This document shows, in pieces, positions 46,940 to 59,369 of a DNA stretch of 64,000 bases. Both the position numbers and the translations under genes were made by a program. The first letter of the stretch is position 1. The number at the start of each line of letters is the position of its first letter. The notes under the pieces are model-generated. The model did not search any database and was not told the origin of the DNA. It worked only from the letters and a program-made list of their open reading frames with translations. Source of the stretch: Glycine soja (Eukaryota > Streptophyta > Magnoliopsida > Fabales > Fabaceae); contig NC_041004.1 in NCBI RefSeq assembly GCF_004193775.1, forward strand, positions 35,240,411-35,304,410, given 5' to 3'.

Positions 46940-48088
46940 TGATGTGCCATTATTTTCTCATATTTCTTAACCCTTTTTGTCACCATTTTAATTATTGATT
47001 AGCCTTAATTGTCAAATTAATTATGCAGTTTTATCATTTGGACCTACTGGACTAATTTTGTGTTTTTAATTTAATTTTAGGAGAATTATAAGCAATTGAG
47101 CTTGAATCGGGAATTGGGCTTGGACTTGAAGAGAGAAGACAATTTTATTTTATCAAATCTTATCCAAATTTTATTTCATCTAGATATTATTTCATCTAGA
47201 TTTTATTTCATCCAATCTTATCTTATGTTATCCAGATTTTATTTCATCTTGATTTTATTTCATCCAATCTTATCTTATCTTGTCCGGATTTTATTTTATT
47301 TATGGGCTTGGACTTAAAACAGATTTGTAAGCTTTGGGACTGAGGACCTATATAACAATACCAAGGTTTTAGTTTTAGAAAGTTTTTCGAAAAAGGAGAA
47401 TAATTCTAGGATTTTAGAATTTCAGTTTTTACTGTTCATGCGCACTGTTCACGTAGAATAAAATTCGTTTTCTGCAATTTCGTTTCTGCTTCAATCTACT
47501 ATTTCGTTTTCTACTGATTAATGGAAGGCTAAGTCTCCAGCGTTGTTTTCTCTTGAGGATCAAGCACAAATCTCTTTGAGGTTTCGTTATTGCTATTGAA
47601 TTCTAATCAGTTTTTCCTCTTCACCAATTACTCTGTATTTGTTGCTATTAATTCATGCATGCTTAGTGCTTGATTAATTGTCTCTGCACTTAATTTACGT
47701 TAATGCTTAATGATCAGTTTCGTTCATGATTAATTGGTGTATGTGTTGCTTAATCACATAATGACAGCCTTATGTTAATTTTCTCTTAGTAATTTAATTT
47801 AGGGTTGGATTAAGTGGTTGAACTAATTAAGGATAAATTCTCGCAACCTAGGATAAGAGACTTGCTTGTGAATCAAGGGGAAACAACATGTTTTAATTTT
47901 TTTATTTTCTAATTCAAATTTGCTTGCTGTTTAATTTACCAAAACAAATAACTCCCCCAATTCATTACTATTTTCTTACTATCTGTTATGAACGTTTGAT
48001 TGACCATTGCTCGTTGGAAGACGACCTAGGATCACTTCCTAGATACTGCATTTTTAATGTTTATTTGATTCGGGTACGGCCTCAATCA
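46940..48088 (+). repeat. 3' LTR of the gypsy element
   Basis: 1149 bp, the direct partner of 36790-37930 with scattered point differences. It is clearly closer to its partner than the LTRs of the host copia element are to each other, as expected for a younger nested insertion. Confidence 0.9.
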
Positions 48089-48093
48089 CACTG

Positions 48094-49936
48094 TTGATCC
48101 AATTCGAAAATAATTTTGTAGAGGTATCACCTGAAACTCTTACTCCTTTTCATTCTGTTGCTGATACACAAAACTATGTTTCCACAGATATACAATGCAA
48201 TGTCTCTTCTACCCCAAATTCTGATCCTATAGTGAGCTCTTACACTCTTCCACCTCGTACTAATAAAGGACAACCCCCAATTAAGTATGAACCCATTCTT
48301 AATTGTAAATTCAAATACCCCATAAACAACTATGTGTCATCTGAAAGGCTGTCCAAGTCATATGCCAATTTTGTATCTCAATTATCTACTGCCTTTACTC
48401 CTAGTAGTTTGCAGGAAGCTCTAGCAGATTCTAGGTGGATCTAGACAATGAAAATAAAAATGGAAGCATTGGAGAAAAATGCTACTTGGGAACTTGTAAC
48501 CTTACCGGATGGAAAAAGTATAGTTGGTTGTAGATGGGTGTTTACTGTCAAACATAAATCTGATGGAAGTGTGGAGAGATATAAAGCAAGGCTAGTTGCA
48601 AAGGGTTACACTCAATCTTTTGGGGTTGATTACCAAGAAACCTTTGCACCAGTTGCAAAGCTCAATACAATTAGGGTGCTATTATCACTAGCATCAAATC
48701 AAGATTGGTCACTTCTTCAATTTGATGTAAAAAGTGCTTTTTTAAATGGAGATTTAATGGAAGAAGTTTATATGGATCCTCCTCCAGGTATACCAAAGTA
48801 CTCAAATATTCCTTTGGTGTGTAAGCTTAAAAAGGCCTTATACGGATTGAAACAATCACCAAGAGCTTGGTTTGGAAGATTTACAAAGTCTATGAAGTTT
48901 ATCGGTTACACACAAAACAATTCTGATCACACCTTGTTTCTCAAGCATAATCAAGATAAAGTCACTGCATTGATAATATATGTTGATGATATGATTGTGA
49001 CTGGAAATGATCCTAATGAAATCTTAAGCTTAGAGAGACATTTAGCTTCTGAATTTGACATGAAACAACTTGGAGATCTCAAATATTTTTTAGGGATCAA
49101 AGTTGCAAGGTCTAAGCACGGTATCTTTCTTTCTAAAAGAAAGTATGTTTTAGACTTGTTAACTGAAACAAGAATGCTTGAGTGTAAACCAATTGATACT
49201 CCCATAGAACAAAACAACAAGAATTTTCATTGTGTTGATGCAACCAATGCAGATAGAGGAAGATATCAAAGACTAGTGGGAAAGTTAATTTACTTGTCTT
49301 ATACTAGACCAGACATAGCATATGCAGTCAATGTCGTGAGACAATTTATGCATGACCCAAAAAAACCGCATATGGATGTTGTTGAACGGATATTAAGGTA
49401 CTTAAAATCTGCACCAGGAAAATGTGTTATTCTCAAATCATGGTCACCTCAAAGTTGAGGGTTATACTGATGTTGATTGGCCTGGATTAGCAGATGATAA
49501 AAGGTATACCGCGAGCTACTTCACTTTTGTGGGAGGAAATCTAGTAACTTGGAGAAGTAAAAAGAAATAAGTAGTTGCTAGATCAAGTGCTGAAGCAAAG
49601 TTTAGAGGGATGGTTGTTGGAATATGTGAACTGTTATGGATTAGAAGTCTCTTGAAGGATATTGGATATGAACAAAAGGATGCAATGAAGCTTTACTGTG
49701 ATGATAAATCAGCCGTAGAGATTGCTAACAACCCTGTCCAACATGATCGTACAAAACATGTGAAAACTGACAGACATTTCATCAAAGAAAAGATTGAAGA
49801 TGATATTATTGTTTTTCCTTTTGTAAAATCAGAATAACAACATGTTGATATGTTGGCCAAGGCAGTAGCATCCAAGACCCTTAGTAATTCTCTTGATAAG
49901 TTGGAAATGTGTGACATTCATGCACCAACTTGAAAC
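48094..49936 (+). pseudogene. Copia RT-RNase H remnant (right half)
   Basis: Continues the copia element at 35238-36789. A spacer runs 48094-48444 and ends in TAG at 48442-48444. Then a 336-codon open frame (48448-49458) holds most of the reverse transcriptase: GCRWVFTVKHKSDGSVERYK, DVKSAFLNGDL, YGLKQSPRAWFGRF and YVDDMIVTGN. A frameshift near 49440 leads into RNase H (GYTDVDWPGLADDKRYT), which has a TAA at 49567-49569 where SKKK precedes VVARSSAEAK. It continues to a stop at 49835-49837 and the terminal block DMLAKAV...CDIHAPT ending at 49933. The YVDD site is intact but the element is dead. Confidence 0.9.
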
Positions 49937-49940
49937 GGGG

Positions 49941-50144
49941 TGTTAGAATTCATTAATTGTAAGGATTAGCTTTGATTTGAATTTAAATTGTAATTGATCC
50001 AAATCCCTGTATATTTTTTCCTTTTTATTTGAGATTTTGTTTTGATATTTTGTCCTTAATAATCATGGAGAGATGATAGAGAGGATCATGTATTTATTTA
50101 CTGTTTCATATCATTGAAAACTACCATATATCATTTTCTTGACA
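49941..50144 (+). repeat. 3' LTR of the old copia element
   Basis: Starts TGTTAGAATTC after the polypurine tract CTTGAAACGGGG and ends TTTTCTTGACA. 204 bp, the same length as the 5' copy. Confidence 0.9.
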
Positions 50145-52123
50145 ACAACTTATACAAAAAATTGGTTAGAAGGTTAAAACTCTGTAGAAAAATCTCATAA
50201 TTGACTATGTCGTTCTTACAATACACTTACAAGCAGCAATCCATTGCGACTAATTTTAGACAACAACAATTAGATGAGAGGATCCAGTTGAAAAAAAAAA
50301 TTAGGCTCCAATTAAAAAAATCAAGACCTAATTAAAAATTTGATAAAAATATGTAGACTTGCATAATAATTACATCTTTTTTATGTCTATATTTTTGTCC
50401 ATAAAAAAAACCAATTTCTATCATAAAAATTAACATGGACTAGAAAAAGATTTATGCAGAGAGCAACAGAGTAATAATGGATATTTGATTAAAAAGGTGT
50501 AAAGAGGGATAAAAAATTTGATCCCTTATTAGAGATAGGTATTCTTTCTTGTAAATATGAAAACAAAGCCAACAATAAAACTATACAAGAAACTACAACA
50601 TCCTAAAAATTACAACCCAATAGTTGTATGATTTAATTGTGAATTAGTTGTGTTAAATAAGAAAGACGTGCTTTATGCGAATAAATTTGATTAAGGGTTA
50701 AAAATAGTGTAATTATGATGGCAATTAATTTTAATTAAGTTTAAGTTAATGTGACCTTAGTTAACCAATGTCAAACTTTGGTCAAAGTAAGGAGTAGAGT
50801 TATTAATGACATTGTTGTAAATAACTCAAACTTTTAAATAGACGGAGAATTAGTTCTTTCATGGCTAAATTCATTTAGAAATTGCTTGTGATGGTTATGA
50901 TTAATAAAGTTAAGTAATTAATAGAAATTAATGATGTAGAGACATGATTAAGGAAATTGTTTTTTAAATCCTATTTAAATTAAATTAAATCTTATATAAG
51001 TAGTAGAGAAATAATTAATTATGTGGCACACGCTGTAAGTTAATTAAAATGATAGATTAATTTAATAGAAGCATGAGAGACTAAATGTAACCTTATTTTT
51101 CATAATGTTTGATTAAGTAATTTTAATTAGACTTTAATAGTAACTAAATATAAATAAAGTGTATGTAATTAATTAATTATGAGGTGATGATTTGTGATGT
51201 TTATATATGATTATGATTACTTATGCGGAAATCTTGTTTTATGTTTGAATAATAAGTCTTAGAATGGTTGGACCGAGATGAGTGGACCTTGAGTGAAGAG
51301 CTTGATTAGAAGGAATAGGGATAGTCATAGACTTAGCATAAAAGGGGGTTTAAATCTAAACCACTCACAAAACATTCTTATTTCACTCTTTTTTCCCTCT
51401 CCAAGACAACCTTGGAGAACTTCAGACATTGAATTCCTTTGCTCAAGAGACCTTGTAGTAGTGATTTATTCGAGTTTGAGGGCTAGTTTAGTGGTAAGGA
51501 ACTTTCCTCTTTCACCTCACAAGAAACCTTGTAGTAGTGCTTTATGGTTTATACATGATTTCCACATGTTATATTCTATGTATGATGGTATATGGTTATG
51601 CTTTAATTGTTAAGTTGTATTGTTGTTTTAGTTTGCTTGTTTTTGGTAAGCTTACCCTTACGTTGTTGTGTGATTTGTGCCTCTGATGATTCTGTAATTA
51701 ATGTATGTGAGGGATCAAATGGCTAGTAGGTGACTCTGTGTCTTTGGATACTTCATGGATATGCATACCTGGACGTGAAGGTGTGTTATCCGTTTATGTT
51801 TAATCTTTAGGGCTATTTATAAGATTGACCGACTTAGAGTCTACGTAGTTTTCCTTAGAGAGTTGTTTTTGTTTACATGTTTTCTTTGAGGAGGTTTGGA
51901 TGGCTCTGATGTTGTATATGATTATGTTATGTTGGAGTGCCATATAATGCATGGTATTTTTAGCCGTGTATATATAACATGTGATGTTTTTATCTTGATA
52001 TCGTGCATATAGCTTTGACCTTTGAAACACAAAAGGTTTAAAAGTTTTTTCATAATGAAATTAATAGAAGAGTTTTAAATGAATTAAAATAAAATCTTTC
52101 ACTTGAGTTAGTTCTTAGCTTTA
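50145..52123. other. Non-coding DNA, possibly decayed LTR material
   Basis: No recognisable domain. A phrase CCTTGTAGTAGTG(A/C)TTTA repeats at about 51449 and 51528. The text-like non-coding character and the palindrome at its right end suggest an old LTR running leftwards from 52146, but no partner LTR is visible in the window. Confidence 0.35.
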
Positions 52124-52146
52124 TGTAATGACGATGAGTCGTTACA
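52124..52146. repeat. 23-bp imperfect palindrome
   Basis: TGTAATGAC, a GATGA spacer, then GTCGTTACA: nine-base arms with one mismatch. TGTAACGAC is a common start of long plant gypsy LTRs, so this may be an LTR end. Confidence 0.6.
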
Positions 52147-55100
52147 CTAAAAACATCCAAAACTCAAAACCTAACCTAATCCTACCCTAAATGGGCCTTA
52201 GAATGCCCCAAAAAAAGTGAGACACTAGTTGACCTTGAAGTGTTCATCATCCCTAATAAGGGGGAAGGAAGCACCTTTTGCTTTGCATTTCCCCTCTCCC
52301 TCTTCAAAAGAAAAACCCTCATTTTCTCTAAACTCTTTCTAGAAATTCTTTTCTTCATTATAAGATTCAAGCCACAAGATCAAAGCTTTTTCCTTCCAAT
52401 TCGAGATATAGTGTAAAGGAGTTCAAGGGCTATCCAACAACACTCATTTCTTGCAATTTGAAGTGAACCCACCAAAGGTATGGACAAGTTCTTCTCTTTC
52501 CTTAAGTCTTTGTGATATTTTCTTGAAATTTTTACCATTGTTGATGTGTTGGAGGCCTTTTGTGACCTTATATAGTTTGAAATTGATTTTTTTTAAACTT
52601 AAAATTGCTCCTTTTTTTTTTCATGTGGCAACCACTATTCTTAATTTTATTTAATTATTTTCGTGACATTTCTTTGATAACTAGAACCATTCCCAATTGT
52701 CTTTATGTCTCTGGATTCATTACAAAAAGTTTCAAAATTTTTTAGCGCTCTTACTATTTTATTGAATTATTTTCATGGTTTTCTTAATTTGTGCTAAGAG
52801 ATGTTTTGACCCAATAAATTGTTTTAGTGATGTTTGTTGAGAACTGGAAGCCCAAACTCCTTATATAAATCATTGGTGATGTCATTTTTTCTTCGTTATA
52901 AGCCATTTCAATATTTTAATTTGATTATTTACTATGTTTTCTAAAATCTTCCCTGCAACGTCTTCATGAGTAAAAATAGTTTTAGTGTGAAATAAATGTT
53001 GAGAAAATGACCCTTTGGAAAATCTTTGAATTTTCTCATAATTTTAAAATCTGATTTGATAATTTCTAATTTCTATTTTCTAGTGTGAACTCTGTTTTTT
53101 GCCAACAAGGATGATTAATTGTAAAAATGATTTTTGTGGTACATATTAAATATTGAGAAAGTTATATGATATTTATGATGTTTCATATGATATTTGTAAA
53201 ATATCTTGAAATTATGAGGTGTTTTACTATTTTTCAAAATTCCCAAATCTTGATTTACAGAGATAGTCTAGCAGAGGAATTTAAATTAAAATATTACTTT
53301 GGTGATGAAATTTGGATGGCTGAATTTATATGTTGAAATATGTATGATGAATGACGTATATATCTGCAAATTTCTAAGCCATTGTGATTTGATTTGATAT
53401 GTCAAATAATTTTTGTGGTATAAATTTGAATATGTGACTAATAAAGAAATTTTGTTAATTTAATTAGTTTGTGAGTATTATTTATCTGTTATGGAGCATG
53501 AATGAGTGGGTCTACCCTAAAGGGAGACCTTGTACCATGTTGTATAATTATTGGATTGAGTGTGGTTTATGACCCTTGAATTGCCAAGTTTTTGAATCTT
53601 GAATTGCTATCGATTGAAATGAGACCAAGAGAAATGTGATCCTCGGGCAAATGAGTGCAGGAACTCAAATTGCATGGTGTGAAATTGTGTTGAATTTGTG
53701 ATGAGGATCATAGGATCCTTGTGGGGAAAACAAGTGGACTCTAGTGTGAGTGCATTTTTGAGAATAGAAGCTAGTTCTAATGAGTAATATGTTCACTATG
53801 AAGAATAGTGAATTAACACTGAGTGTGAATAATATAATGATGGAGTTAGTAAATGTTTGATAAAGCCTTAGAACCTTTACTTGTTGAAGACTTAGGACTG
53901 AAAACTCATCATAAGACTTGAGAGGGTGAGAATTACATAAAAATAATAATTAAAATGATGGAAATCATGAATTGAGTTCATGATGAGCCTAATGGTGCTT
54001 ATAGGGATGAGCACAAATTTGTCACCTGACTGAGAACTGAGAAAAACAAATTGAAACACTACAACTCACATAACTTACTTTATATCTCTCTCCACTATCC
54101 TTACTTCTTTCTTCTTAGTTCTTCATATTTTTTTCTCTTTATTCTCAGTTCTTTCTTTCTTGTTTTCAAAATTTCAATATATGTTCCCATTCCTCTTTCT
54201 GTGAAGTATTATCATCATCAAGCTTGAAGGCATTGTGAAGAACCATCTCCTGCGTCCATGAACCACCACATAGATTCTTCCCGACATCCACCAACCACCA
54301 CCAAGTCTCTTTCCAACATGCAGCAATCACAAGTCTCCTCCCGACATCCTTTTTGCTGGGCATGGCATGTTTTCTTGAAACTAATAGAACCCACCGGCAT
54401 AACCCATCAACTGCGTTATCCAAACCTAACAAAATCAAAGCTTCAAACTTTCGATTGTGATTCAACATTTGCTATGGTCAATTTTCAATGGTTCATGCAT
54501 TTTTAGCCCGAACCCTTCCATAACTGACCGCTGCTCATCCGTAGGTGCTTGATGCACTTGCTTGTTTGTGTTGTAATGTGATGTGTGAAAGTTCACAAAT
54601 GATTATGAGTTGAAGATGAAGAAGTGTCCTTCTATCTTTCAGTGGCAAGATCTTCAAGGACGGGACGTGTGTGTAGTGTTGGACAATATGCGCCTCAAGA
54701 AATACAAAGATTTGTGATGACTAACTATGAAAGCAGGCATGGAAATGGTCATGTGGGTGGTTCTGTTTATGATAAATTAATATAATTTGTGGAGAGTGGG
54801 TTAGAACGACCACCTGGGGTGGTGAAGATGCTAATTCTTTGAATAATATGTTATTGAGCTAAAGGCGTGGTCTCATGCATGCCCAGGTTTTTGACTAACC
54901 ACCATCTAATACCATTGACAAAGAATCTCATGTAGACATGTAAATGACGATCCTCACCAGGAGAGTCATTGAGGAGTCATTCATCAGAAATAGTGGATGA
55001 CCGCATAGTGGTACCAAAGGAATGATCGTTGGATTGCGATGCCCTTGGGGATATGGTGTCGAGTAGTTGTGACCATGAGTCATGCAGTCGACTTGACAAT

Positions 55101-56433
55101 CCCAACAAATGTGAGGCATAACAGTTTTGGTGAGAGTCTTATCATTGTACCGTGGCAAAAAAATATATTCCCAATAGTCATATAACTTAAGAATTTGTAA
55201 GACAACTAAGTTCTAGGAGTTTCAGTGAGATCAAATTCTAAATATGTTGAGATAAGAGATTAGTGAATGAAACCGATTAGGGTTACGATTGGAGATAGTA
55301 GAGAACCACACTGTCATTGTTAGTAGGTTGTTAGGTGACAATAAGGTCGTCTTGCTTATGATTTTAGAGGAAGTGAAGGACTCCATACACCTATATTTTT
55401 CAAATAGAGATGAATGATTCTATGTGATCGCCAGAGATGGAATGGAAAGACTATGACAAGCGCTAAGGATGTGGATTGACTTGTTTAGGGAAAGGAAGAT
55501 ACCCTCATGAGGATGTCTCATAGGTTAAATGGGTATATAAGGGTTGGATTTTATTTTTCCGTTGCTCTAAGTTGCAATTTATTTCTTATATAAAAAATGG
55601 TAGACTATACTTTAATATTATCATGTATTGCTCCCATATATGTGACTCAAATGTACAATGCAATTACTTTCAAATATGTGAAACTGATTTCATATTTGTG
55701 TATTAGAATTGCTTAATGAGGGATTGAGGACTTTAAACGGAATTTTGTACCATTTTAATGGTATATTGTGAACCTAATGTTTTATAAATCAAGTTGTTTC
55801 ATTGATAAGGATATTTCACTAACACATGTTTTTAAAAATGAATGATGAGTTTATTGAGGATGATTTTTGTTAGGGATTTTCCGTTTGGTCAAGTGAAATC
55901 ACAAGTTTTGAATAGCAATAGGACTTTAAGGACTAATGTTTATCCAAGCAATTTTAATTAAACAATTGAGGTTTTGTTAAAGGTATTTTCTCAAAAAGGG
56001 TATTTGGAATACCTTATAAGACAATGAACAAAAATAGTAATAAAATAAAGAACAATTGTATAAATACAACCAATGTAAAATGAAGTAGCAGAATTGAATG
56101 AAGTGTTGTTGTGAGAATTGTGAGGTTTGGATAGTCGGGGTTGAACTTCGTTTCCCTTATTTCATTGTAATAACCACAATTAGTCTAATCATTCAAAAAA
56201 AATTATCCCCAATTCACAAATATATTCTAACCCTAATGTCATAAGTGAAAAAACCTAAATTATTTAGATTAATTTCCAATGTCTTGGCAAATTAATCAAA
56301 ATAATCAACGTTAGCAATTAAGAATTAACGAATCTTAATTGGTATTGATCTATGTCTAACAACAATCTAAATTAGATACTCTTCTCAGTTCAGGAACCAA
56401 AAGAGTGTCTGTCAACTAAACTAAGGTTCCTAT
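52147..56433. other. Non-coding DNA left of the CACTA element
   Basis: Short open stretches only (for example 54166-54468 minus and 54928-55158 minus), none with a domain I recognise. Composition is less AT-rich around 54200-55550. It probably derives from a large non-autonomous or decayed retrotransposon. I cannot support any gene here. Confidence 0.35.
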
Positions 56434-56503
56434 TGTAACACCTTAATCGAATCACACCAGAATGAAAAGAATCTAGAAGCTATGCATGTATAAGACTGTA
56501 CGA
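56434..56503 (+). repeat. LTR-like direct repeat, left copy
   Basis: TGTAACACC(T/C)(T/C)AATCGAATCAC followed by ACCAGAATGA and a TCTAGA word. It matches 62616-62688 closely. TGTAACACCC is a common LTR start in legume gypsy elements. The copies flank the CACTA insertion but are not its ends. Confidence 0.65.
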
Positions 56504-56639
56504 CTAAAAATGATTTAAAGGAATTAATTGGTACTACCTATACCAACAAAATACATATACTTTTCAGTAGCATATCACTTAAGAACTTCATAATTAAGCG
56601 TGTTTGTCTTGGAGTAGTTATGAGATGGCACTACTAGAA

Positions 56640-57030
56640 ATCGAGCTTTCTACATCGGTTAATTTCCCCTTTCTACATCGGTTATCACCCGATGTTGTAG
56701 CCAGCGACGTTGAATCACACGCATCCTACGACGACGGTTCCCCGACCGATTTAGAATACCTCGGGTTCAAAGACGGGTGTCTAGTCAAACCCGTCTTAGA
56801 TTAATTAACATTCTACATCAGTTATTAGCTTTGAACCGTCGTAAAATGTTCATCATTCTACATCGGGTGTTGTTCGAACCGTAGTAGGATCGTTTAAACG
56901 CAAACCATTCTACATCGGTTGTTGTGATAACCAATGTAGAATTTACGTCACTTTACATCGGGTGAGCAGTGAACAGTCGTAGAATGTAGCCTCATGCTAC
57001 ATCGGTTATGAGGATAACCGATGTAAAATT
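56640..57030. repeat. CACTA subterminal repeats (CTACATCGGTTA)
   Basis: At least seven copies of CTACATC(G/A)G(T/G)T(T/G) with reverse-complement partners (AACCGATGTAGAAT, AACCGATGTAAAAT) occur between 56649 and 57030. Subterminal repeats of about this size are where CACTA transposases bind. An open stretch at 56604-56804 is made of these repeats and is not a gene. Confidence 0.85.
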
Positions 57031-57280
57031 ATTATTATTTTTTTGTGTTTTTTCCTGCATTGGCAACAGAATCTATGAATCAATGCCAATTAATCAATCC
57101 ATATTGGATGACATAGAATAGTATAGTTGTATGACTGGGTAGGTAATGCAATAAATTTCATTTCATATTGGAAGATCCATACACACGCAAACATGCATGT
57201 ACATACATTGAAAGTGGAAAGAATCAATTCCATTTAATCATTTAAAATGATGAATATGAAAAAGAAAAGAATGAACTTAC

Positions 57281-58732
57281 AGTGGAACCTTCAAATGTTC
57301 CTTGTTCAGACCCAGCTTGTTTGGCATTAGGAATGAGCAGATTCCTTTGTCTTGTCTTCCTAAGAAGTTGAGAAAGTAGCTGGAAAGGAAGAAAACAAGC
57401 AATTAATGCTACAAATTCAATGATCAATCATTTTATGCATTTTTATTTTCTAATTATTGATAGGAAAAAGGCACTTCAATGCTTACTTTAATGCTTTGGC
57501 CGCTGGAAAGTAGAAAAGAAATTGGGACACTTGTTACTCGAGCCATTTCCACATAATTGTAAATGAACATCAATTTATCCAAAACTCAATAAGGGAGATA
57601 TGCATCCAGCATTAACACAAGAAAAGTATGAAAGGTAGCAACAAAGAGCATCCCTAGATGAAAGAACCAGAATACAAACCTTCAAACAATACACAGCAAG
57701 GCGCCTCCTAATTTCTGCATTTCCATTTTGAAGATCGAATATAATTGAATGATGAACATCCTCTTTCTGCAACATACAAACATGAAGCGACCAAGCCAAT
57801 AAATTGACTGTGAATATAACTTTGAAGAACAAAGACAAGATTCCAGCAAATGAAGCTGTTTAGAAAATGGTAGGCGTATAAATAGGTCACAAATGGAGAA
57901 GTGCATAGACAAACATAGGAACATACAGACAATAAATAAAATGACCAATTGAAATGTATATCTATCAAATTACAACTCCATTGCAATCTATTTGAATTTG
58001 GATTTAGGCCTAACTCAACCCCAAGCAGAGAAGCTTTACAGGATTTGAACACATTACCTCCAAGTCACAAGGCAATATCCTTAACATTGTGCCAAGGCAC
58101 ACAAAACAAAGTGGGAAAAAAGTTGCTTGAAATGATGCCAAAAGAATGACTTTACCTGCTCAGAAAGGAAGTGTGATGACACAGAATTCAGTGAATAAGA
58201 ACTTAATTTGTAGTCTCTTTGCATAACCTGTAAATTAGAACATAACAAAGGAACCTATTAAGCAATAAACTCAGTGTGCCGAAGCACAAGGTAGTTAAAG
58301 CAAAACAATATGGACAAAAGCTGAAGTAAATCAAACTGAACTCTCCTTTCTACTGTAACTTCTTTACTTTCCCTGGTCCCATACTACTTACCAAACCATC
58401 AATTAAGTATTGATAAGGTAGATATTCGAATGATTGAAAAGTCAGAAAATAGAAGCATACACAAAGTAATTCACTCAAAAAATGCTAAGAATATACAGTG
58501 TAGGAATTACTCTAGAAACCAACTCTCTATTTTTGTTTAAGTTGATGAAACTATACACAACCTACCTACCGACCAGAATAAAACTACTAAAAAAATAATG
58601 AGAGAAAACATGTATACAATAGAACAATGTATCTCTTTACCTTGATGAGAAAGTTGTATCCTTCACTCGAACTCTATTGTTCCTGATACAACCCAAAATT
58701 GGAAATTCTGCTATCTTCATGTTCACAACTCT
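57281..58732 (-). pseudogene. POLD1: Captured fragment of DNA polymerase delta catalytic subunit
   Basis: Six exon-like segments in transcript order: 58732-58641 (KIAEFPILGCIRNNRVRVKD), 58384-58321 (YGTRESKEVTVE...VQFDLLQ), 58227-58156 (MQRDYKLSSYSLNSVSSHFL), 57766-57680 ([15 protein letters not shown]...[10 protein letters not shown]), 57606-57487 (DAYLP...[16 protein letters not shown]) and 57379-57281 (LSQLLRKTRQRNLLIPNAKQ). They are consecutive in the polymerase delta catalytic subunit, covering the end of the exonuclease domain and the approach to the polymerase domain. Most introns keep GT and AG. The second segment ends CAG/CT instead of CAG/GT, the fifth has an in-frame TGA after DAYLP and a CTG where an AG acceptor is expected, and Gly and Arg are replaced by Ser in the conserved VTGVP and LLSRGQ motifs. 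It is a decayed transduplicate, not a gene. Confidence 0.88.
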
Positions 58733-59257
58733 CTGAAAAGAAGACAACAACAAATTAAAATATATTAGAACAGTAACCACAATAACTTGCACACAACCTT
58801 CTTTTAATAACAAAACCTTACAACTATCAACTCTAACTGTTTTAATCTCAAAAGTACAGCCAATGAGAACCAAGAACGTAGCTAAAACATCACTCAAGTA
58901 ATTTTGGACTTGTCTCACTTTTGATAAGATGATTAATATACTGGAAAATAGAATGTCTACTAAAAATATCTAAGTTTACCATGTTTTCACATCTTATAGA
59001 TTGAAGGACAGTTCTACAAGGAATGTTGCCACGTAACACTGGCTATTTTTTTTTAACAAAAACCAAATTTAACCAATTGCATAGCTTTTAGGAGAGCAAA
59101 TGAAAAAGAATGACTAAGACCTCCAACAAGAGTATAGATAGTTGTGGCACCATAGAATTTACTTATCAAGGAAAAGAAAAAAAATATAGTTAAAAAAACA
59201 AGACACCTCCCAGGTCATTGAGCTACTGCATTTGTAAAAATGGACAAGGAAACTTAC

Positions 59258-59369
59258 CACTAAAATTCCCTCTAGAAGAGATGATTTAAGCTGGCAGACT
59301 TCATCACAAATTGTGGAATTGGTTGATTCATTCCCGACTGTACTTTCTGCTAGAAATCTTTGCATATCC
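59258..59369 (-). pseudogene. Unplaced exon-like fragment in the CACTA element
   Basis: The transcript strand has TCTTACAG before it and GTAAGT after it. In one frame the 112 bp read DMQRFLAESTVGNESTNSTI and DEVCQLKSSLLEGIL without a stop. I do not recognise the parent. It lies between the kinase and polymerase fragments and is probably captured with one of them or from a third gene. Confidence 0.5.

Larger units (their letters stand above)
36790..48088 (+). mobile_element. Athila-like Ty3/gypsy element nested in the copia element
   Basis: LTRs of about 1.14 kb lie at 36790-37930 and 46940-48088, both starting TGATGTG(T/C)CATTATTTTCTC and ending GATCA / AATCA. TTTGGCGCTGTTGCCGGC follows the left LTR and fits the Asp-tRNA primer site of Athila-type elements; TAAGTGTGGGAGGATT precedes the right LTR. 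Flanks CACTA (36785-36789) and CACTG (48089-48093) look like a target duplication with one change. The interior encodes gag, protease, reverse transcriptase, RNase H and integrase, all broken. A probable solo LTR interrupts the region after integrase. I see no envelope-like frame. It may belong to the soybean Diaspora/Calypso group; that is a guess from memory. Confidence 0.92.
34778..50144 (+). mobile_element. Old Ty1/copia element split by a gypsy insertion
   Basis: LTRs of 204 bp each lie at 34778-34981 and 49941-50144. The left one is followed by TGGTATCAGAGCC (primer-binding site); the right one is preceded by CTTGAAACGGGG (polypurine tract). Flanks GCAAC and ACAAC look like a 5-bp target duplication with one change. 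About 30 of 204 LTR positions differ by hand count, so it is old. Copia sequence occupies 34778-36789 and 48089-50144; between them lies an 11.3-kb gypsy element. Most of gag is deleted between about 35120 and 35235. Confidence 0.92.

Noticed and set aside
43850..46940. Envelope-like gene after gypsy integrase
   Set aside because: No long frame, signal peptide or membrane-segment pattern remains once the solo LTR is set aside.
54166..54506. Overlapping open frames on both strands
   Set aside because: Mutually exclusive frames without domains or splice context.
56604..56804. Open frame at the left end of the CACTA element
   Set aside because: It crosses the insertion boundary and is composed of CTACATCGG subterminal repeats.
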